This document shows positions 59,900 to 64,000 of a DNA stretch of 64,000 bases, one piece after another. Made by a program: the position numbers and the translations under genes. This stretch comes from Semisulcospira habei (taxonomy: Eukaryota; Mollusca; Gastropoda; Semisulcospiridae), in contig BTPG01000005.1 in assembly GCA_036245525.1 (NCBI GenBank), positions 125,108,264-125,172,263 on the forward strand, given 5' to 3'. The notes beneath the pieces were generated by a model, which did no database searches, was not told where the DNA came from, and worked only from the letters and a program-made list of their open reading frames with translations. Within the stretch, counting starts at the first letter, position 1. Each line of letters starts with the position of its first letter.

Positions 59900-60063
59900 A
59901 GGCGCACGAGTCTCTCTCTTGCTGACCGATGTCCTATCCAGCATTTGCTATACAGCATGAGGCTTTCATCTGGGGTTTAGCATACGAGATGTCACTCATT
60001 TGGTGCGTTTCACTGAAAGGGGGGGGGGGGGGGGGGGCGGACTTTAAAATCTTGGACAGAAGA

Positions 60064-60155
60064 GGCACCCTTTGATTGCCGGTAGCGGTTTTTGTCGAGG
60101 TGATTCCGGCAGGAATCACCTCGACAAAAACCGCTACCTACAACCAAAGGATTAA
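60064..60155. mobile_element. PalB palindrome, GAGGTGATT-type in both arms
   Basis: ACCCTTTGATTGCCGGTAGC to GCTACCTACAACCAAAGGAT. GTCGAGGTGATTCC pairs exactly with GGAATCACCTCGAC. Poly-G (60019-60037) upstream. Confidence 0.85.
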
Positions 60156-60168
60156 AAGATGTTTTATA

Positions 60169-60255
60169 TTAACTCTTTGGATGTCAGTCGGTAGCGGTTT
60201 TTGTCGCGATGATTCCTGCCGGAATCATCGCGACAAAAACCGCTACCGCCCATTG
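60169..60255. mobile_element. PalB palindrome, GCGATGATT-type in both arms
   Basis: TTAACTCTTTGGATGTCAGT; core GTCGCGATGATTCCTGCCGG, AATCATCGCGAC perfect. Right outer end truncated at CCGCTACCGCCCA. Only 14 bp after a copy of the other subtype. Confidence 0.8.
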
Positions 60256-60310
60256 GAAATATTTTAGTTACTCAGCACACACCGCCTCTTGCAAAATGAA
60301 TAACTAAAAT

Positions 60311-60379
60311 GTGTGTTGATCTATGATTTTGGACCCAATCGTTACGAGCTGAAGGGTTCAAAATCGCTGACAAGCGTAC
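60311..60379. mobile_element. PalC palindrome, diverged
   Basis: GTGTGTTGATCTATGATTTT; right arm TTCAAAATCGCTGACAAGCG. Confidence 0.55.
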
Positions 60380-60703
60380 TAATCGAGAAGTCTTGGTTCG
60401 CACATTTAAAGCGACCTGATCCAGGTGAGAATGCATCAGTATTTCACAATATCTTCTTCATAGTATGTCTTACAATAATGATGAACAAAACGGCTAACTC
60501 ATGAAGTATAAAGAAATGTCTTAAAAATAAAGGACTTGTCCGCTCACCTTTAAGCGTACAAGAGTTTCGCCGACGTGTACCAGGGGCAGTAACCTATGTT
60601 GTGTGTACCTATTCGCTTGGATTGTGGAATGAATAGTGGAAAGGTCTCAGATGATCAGGCAATCATGCCCTGGAACAGATCACTTTAAGCAACCCCGCCC
60701 CCT
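60380..60703. other. nothing recognised
   Basis: Unique sequence without supported features. Confidence 0.35.
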
Positions 60704-61018
60704 ACCCCCTCCCCCCAAAACCCCCCCCAAAACCCCCCCCCCCCCAAAAAAAAAAACCCAAAAAAACAAACAAACAATAAAACAACAACAAAAAACAACA
60801 AAAAAACCCAAACAAAACAAAAAAAATCAAACAAAAAAAAAAAAAACCGGAAAAAAAACGCAACAAAACAAACCATAACAACAACCAACAACAACACAAA
60901 ACACAAACAAAACAAACAAACAAACAAACAAAAAACAACAACAAACCCAACAACAACCACAAAGAACTAACCTAAAAATAAAAATTAAAAAAAAATATTA
61001 AAAAAAAAAAACAACCAG
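60704..61018. repeat. A/C low-complexity tract
   Basis: Poly-C, poly-A and AAAC/AACA mixtures; frames on both strands are artefacts. Confidence 0.95.
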
Positions 61019-61272
61019 CAAATACCAACAAACCGCTGGTGCCTTCACACCCTCAACAAAGGTATTTCCTGTGTTTAGACATAAACACGCATATTTCAGG
61101 CACAACTCAACTTACAAATACACATGGTATGACGCCTTTCACACGCATTGACGCCATTCACAACATATTTGACACATTCAGCATCTCCTGTCCGTTTGAC
61201 CTCATGACACCAGGTATATACACAGCCTCCTGAGCCCACCCATTCTAAGCCTGATATGGAGCAGATCGCTTT
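61019..61272. other. nothing recognised
   Basis: Unique, with ACACGCAT words repeated at 61085 and 61141. Confidence 0.35.
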
Positions 61273-61364
61273 TTAACCCTTTGGCTATCGGTAGCGACTT
61301 TTGTCGCGATGATTCCTGCAACAATCATAGCGACAAAACTCGCTACCGACAGCCAAAGGGTTAA
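61273..61364. mobile_element. PalB palindrome, intact, TTAA both ends
   Basis: TTAACCCTTTGGCTATCGGT to GACAGCCAAAGGGTTAA. Confidence 0.9.
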
Positions 61365-61468
61365 GAAATGTTACAGCGAAGGTCGGTCGCTGACGAAATG
61401 AACGAGTGCAGCCGCAGACGACCTAAACAGGCGTAGTTGAAAGGTGCTGTTGTGACCCTACATTCCAC

Positions 61469-61695
61469 TTAAGTCCTTACGCCCTGAGGACGACATTATC
61501 AAATTGTGTAGATACTCTCTGAATAGACGTCTCGTCTATCAGTATCACAGTTCAGGAGACAGGTCGACCATGATATTTCAAGGTTGGTGTCAGAATAGCT
61601 TGGCGCCTAGAGGTGCCAAGCTATTCTGACACCAACCTTGAAATATCATGGTCGATCCACACCCTGTCGTAGTCTTTCAGGGCGCTATGGATTAA
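61469..61695. mobile_element. PalD element, TGTCAG subfamily
   Basis: TTAAGTCCTTACGCCCTGAG to TCAGGGCGCTATGGATTAA. Hairpin GGTCGACCATGATATTTCAA, GGTTGGTGTCAGAATAGCTT and matching complements; GGTTGG/CCAACC is also shared by both arms. Confidence 0.9.
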
Positions 61696-61958
61696 AGCGA
61701 CCTGCTCCAGGCGGTGAAGGGTTACCAGTTCGCAATATCTCCTTTCACAAATGTTTTCAGTGCGTCTTACAATAATGCTGGACAAAAGAGCTAGCTTGAT
61801 TCACGAAGTCTGAATGTCGTAGAATGAAAGGCTTTTCCGCTCTTCTTCTCCTTTGAACGCAGGAGAGTTCTTTTCCTTACGCTGCAACTGAAGAGAGTGG
61901 GAATCTCTGTTACGTGGGAATCTCTGTTCAAATGGATTGTGAAAATAACGATAGAAAG
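61696..61958. other. nothing recognised
   Basis: GTGGGAATCTCTGTT is directly repeated (about 61897 and 61915); otherwise unique. Confidence 0.35.
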
Positions 61959-62277
61959 AGAGTCCGATATAGCTCAGGCGGTTAAACGTCGGAGCAGGAG
62001 AGCGAAGGGAATCGCCGGGTCGTGGGTTCGAATCCCGTCCCGGCCCTGGTAGCTGGACTCACAATCCAGGGGAGAAAAAAACGGATTTGTTCAATAGCAT
62101 GTCCGTTGAAAGGTCCTGGTAAATCAAAGTGGCACAGTTGGAGTGCGCCTGAGTTTATCAGTGTTCAGGTCGTACTCCATAGGCAATAGATTTCCCTGTC
62201 CCCCATAACCCGCCCGTCAGGACCGTCCATGATCACCGCGGTGCTGTGGACGTTAAACCCGAACTAACCAACCAACC
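61959..62277 (+). mobile_element. tRNA-derived SINE, family S1
   Basis: A-box TAGCTCAGGCGG and B-box GGTTCGAATCC are both intact; the body is nearly identical to 19560-19871. Flanked by the 11-bp direct repeat ACGATAGAAAG (61948-61958, 62278-62288). Confidence 0.9.
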
Positions 62278-62396
62278 ACGATAGAAAGGTCTTAGATGAG
62301 GCAAGACAAGGTGATAACCCGAATTTTAGCAACCAAAGCCCTCCATGGAACGGACTCCTTTAACTTTTCAGCAGCGTCTTTTGTAACTCACATCCA

Positions 62397-62433
62397 TCAC
62401 AAAAAGCGCTACCGTCAGCAAAGCCGGGGTTAA
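62397..62433. mobile_element. PalB right half
   Basis: ATCACAAAAAGCGCTACCGT then GTCAGCAAAGCCGGGGTTAA; its TTAA is the left end of the next PalD. Confidence 0.55.
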
Positions 62434-62632
62434 CCCATTTCATCCTGAGGCTGATTTTTAAAAAAATACAAATTTGCTTGTTGTCCTATGAAGGCTACAT
62501 TACAGATTACAAGATAGGTCGACTATGATAGTTGAAGGGTGATGACAGGCGCCAAGATATTCTGGCACCACCATTGAACTCTCATGGTCAAATGTATTTC
62601 AAGCAATTGTGTTTCAGGATGAAAAGGGTTAA
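62430..62632. mobile_element. PalD element, one hairpin arm deleted
   Basis: TTAACCCATTTCATCCTGAG to TTTCAGGATGAAAAGGGTTA, TTAA both ends. The left inner arm is gone (GGGTGATGACAGGCGCCAAG). Confidence 0.85.
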
Positions 62633-63011
62633 GTCAGGTAAGTAAATGCAATATTAAGTGTACCTCCATCTACGTATGCCCACCTTTACTACCTGAGCAA
62701 CCTCCATTCCTCCTACCGTCTCCACCCCTTCTTCCCCCCGCCCCCCACCCCCCTCCCCCTTGATCACTAGTGTCAGGCGAGGTCAAGAATTTATCTGCTC
62801 CTCTACGGGGAGGAAGGAAAGGTGGTAGTTTGCACACGGCCCGTTTCCCCGCCCAGGCCCAGCCAATCAATACCTCGCTCTCTTCTCTTCTGTCGGCACC
62901 TCGGCTAATCAATGAAGTTCTTTCATCAAAACAGGTAGGGAAGATGACACCCGCCAGACTCGGATAAAAGGACCCGAGCTTTACAGTCGCTCGTCCGTAC
63001 CCGTTTAAATT
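62633..63011. other. no supported gene
   Basis: C-rich 62725-62760. GCCCAGCCAATCAATACCTC near 62862 carries CCAAT and resembles 266-280. No gene recognised. Confidence 0.35.
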
Positions 63012-63079
63012 TGTAAGAAGCATATATTCTCACGAGCCCCTGCAAGATGCTGGGGCTCGTGAGAATCTACGCCTCTTGC
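63012..63079. repeat. PalA hairpin, CACGAG variant in both arms
   Basis: GTAAGAAGCATATATTCTCA, CGAGCCCCTGCA and TGGGGCTCGTGAGAATCTAC; CACGAG/CTCGTG replaces CATGAG/CTCATG on both sides. Confidence 0.75.
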
Positions 63080-63192
63080 CGTCATATCCCGGCCGAATTT
63101 GCAAATCCTAATAAAGTAATATTAACACACGCCAGTCCCGGGATGGCAAGACCTCTAGGCTTTACAGCGACAAGTCAGCCCCTTTCCCGTCT

Positions 63193-63259
63193 GCAAAAGG
63201 CATAGATCCTTACGATCCATTGCAGGATGTAGGGGCTCGTGAAAATCCTTGCCTGTTGC
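63193..63259. repeat. PalA hairpin, decayed
   Basis: GCAAAAGGCATAGATCCTTA and GGGGCTCGTGAAAATCCTTG. Confidence 0.6.
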
Positions 63260-63396
63260 AGGCACTAGAATGGCCCTATATTTGTTTCTATACTACTGAC
63301 AAGCATTGCAAGAATGAAATAACCAAGGAATCGTAATAATAATAATAATTCCGGACCCAGAGGGGTAGATGCACACAAACACAAAACGACGTACTG

Positions 63397-63543
63397 TTAT
63401 CCCTTTGGCCGCGCTGTCGGTAGCACTTTTCACTTGTCGCGATGATTCCTGATGGAATCATCGCAACAAAAAGCGCTACCGACAGCCATAGGATGCAGGA
63501 ATCATCGCGACAAAAAAAGCGCTACCGACAACCAAAGGCTTAA
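63397..63543. mobile_element. PalB with duplicated right arm
   Basis: TTATCCCTTTGGCCGCGCTG, left core CGCGATGATTCC, right arm GGAATCATCGCAACAAAAAG..GACAGCC. A second right arm, GGAATCATCGCGACAAAAAA..CAACCAAAGG, ends CTTAA. Confidence 0.8.
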
Positions 63544-63574
63544 CATCTGGCATCAAACGGTATCACGTTTTCAG

Positions 63575-63724
63575 AAACCGATTCAAAGTCTTGCGGAGTT
63601 AAGAAACGATATGTCCAAGGCCCAGTACAAAAAGCAGGCCAGCTCTCTAAAACTTACAAGTTCTCGTTTAAAAAAACTAAAATCCATCAATAAAGTCTTC
63701 TTTGCAAATGTGTCCAAAATTTAA
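63575..63724 (+). CDS. candidate terminal exon
   Basis: GTATCACGTTTTCAG is a good acceptor. The 150 nt that follow are open in frame 0 and end in TAA. They give KPIQSLAELRNDMSKAQYKK, then QASSLKLTSSRLKKLKSINK and VFFANVSKI. The peptide is basic and helix-prone with mixed, protein-like codon use, unlike the repeat-derived frames elsewhere. I do not recognise a family. It lies 30 bp beyond a PalB element, so the element would sit near the intron end. A decayed transposon ORF is another possibility. Confidence 0.3.
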   Translation, partial: KPIQSLAELRNDMSKAQYKKQASSLKLTSSRLKKLKSINKVFFANVSKI

Positions 63725-64000
63725 AAAGTCTGCATAACATCTTTTACGTTCTGATTAGTTGTTGTGTCACGCTGCGGCGAAGAATAACCAAAATCTTTTT
63801 CTTAAAATCTGATCAGGAAGGGAAAAGCATTTTCTCACAATCTGGTTCAGATAAAATCGATCAAAATTAAAAATACTTCACAAACTTTCCTGCCGCAATG
63901 ACCAGTTTTGAGAGCATACATGTACGGTAGTCTGTCGGCGTGCCACCCCCAGCTCCAACAAGAGCCATAGGCCTATATTTACTCGTGGAGGGCAGACGCA
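63725..64000. other. nothing recognised
   Basis: AT-rich. It would be 3' UTR if the preceding exon is real; no clear AATAAA is seen. Confidence 0.3.

Overview
The window looks like a eukaryotic, intron-era intergenic or intronic region. I see no intact host gene, no bacterial-style operons, and only fragments that could be exons. Dense dinucleotide microsatellites, tRNA-derived SINEs, several decayed non-LTR retrotransposons with (AAT)n or short tandem tails, and the SINE tail style suggest an invertebrate, most likely a lophotrochozoan such as a marine gastropod. That assignment is an inference with modest confidence.

The dominant feature is an extreme density of short palindromes (hairpin elements): roughly 125 copies or remnants of at least nine families, about one per 500 bp. 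I name them here. PalA is a 66-bp hairpin whose arm starts GCAAGAGGCATAGATCCTCA; there are about 50 copies, some inside a ~200-bp element ending TTAACCCCTTCACTGCC. PalB is a ~90-bp palindrome, TTAACCCTTTGGCTGTCGG. PalC is ~70 bp, GTGTGCTGGTCTGTGATTTT. PalD is a ~215-bp TTAA-bounded element with a hairpin CCAGAATAGCTTGGCGCC. PalE is ~107 bp and GC-rich, with GGGCCCGCGCAC at its centre. PalF carries GCCACTAAGCAAGGTGCTCC. PalG carries CCATTTTTGTGAAAAGCGAG. PalI is mariner-like. PalJ is a small family. Single long palindromes are PalH, PalK, PalL and PalM. PalA, PalB and PalD share the ends TTAA-CC(C/N)...(N/G)GG-TTAA, which is the piggyBac-type target and terminus pattern.

Layout. 0-7.5 kb: hairpins and microsatellites, with a PalA-bearing tandem triplication. 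7.9-12.4 kb: a 4.5-kb foldback element with ~1.08-kb inverted arms around a decayed reverse transcriptase/RNase H retrotransposon. 12.9-13.4 kb: a 36-bp minisatellite next to a long palindrome. 13.4-34.9 kb: hairpins, two SINE families, CR1-like LINE ends, a pogo-like element and a duplicated CA-repeat block. 34.9-38.6 kb: a rearranged second copy of the foldback element. 39-47 kb: hairpins and two weakly supported, phase-compatible candidate exons on the minus strand. 47.4-49.3 kb: a LINE nested inside another LINE with a clear target-site duplication. 50-64 kb: more LINE fragments, a 132-bp tandem duplication, the long inverted repeat PalH, many PalD elements, a 29-bp minisatellite and a possible terminal exon at 63.6 kb.

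The most notable signal is that the two arms of a given hairpin usually carry the same departures from the family consensus. Central deletions also leave the shortened element palindromic. This implies that the arms are homogenised within each copy, or selected as a hairpin.
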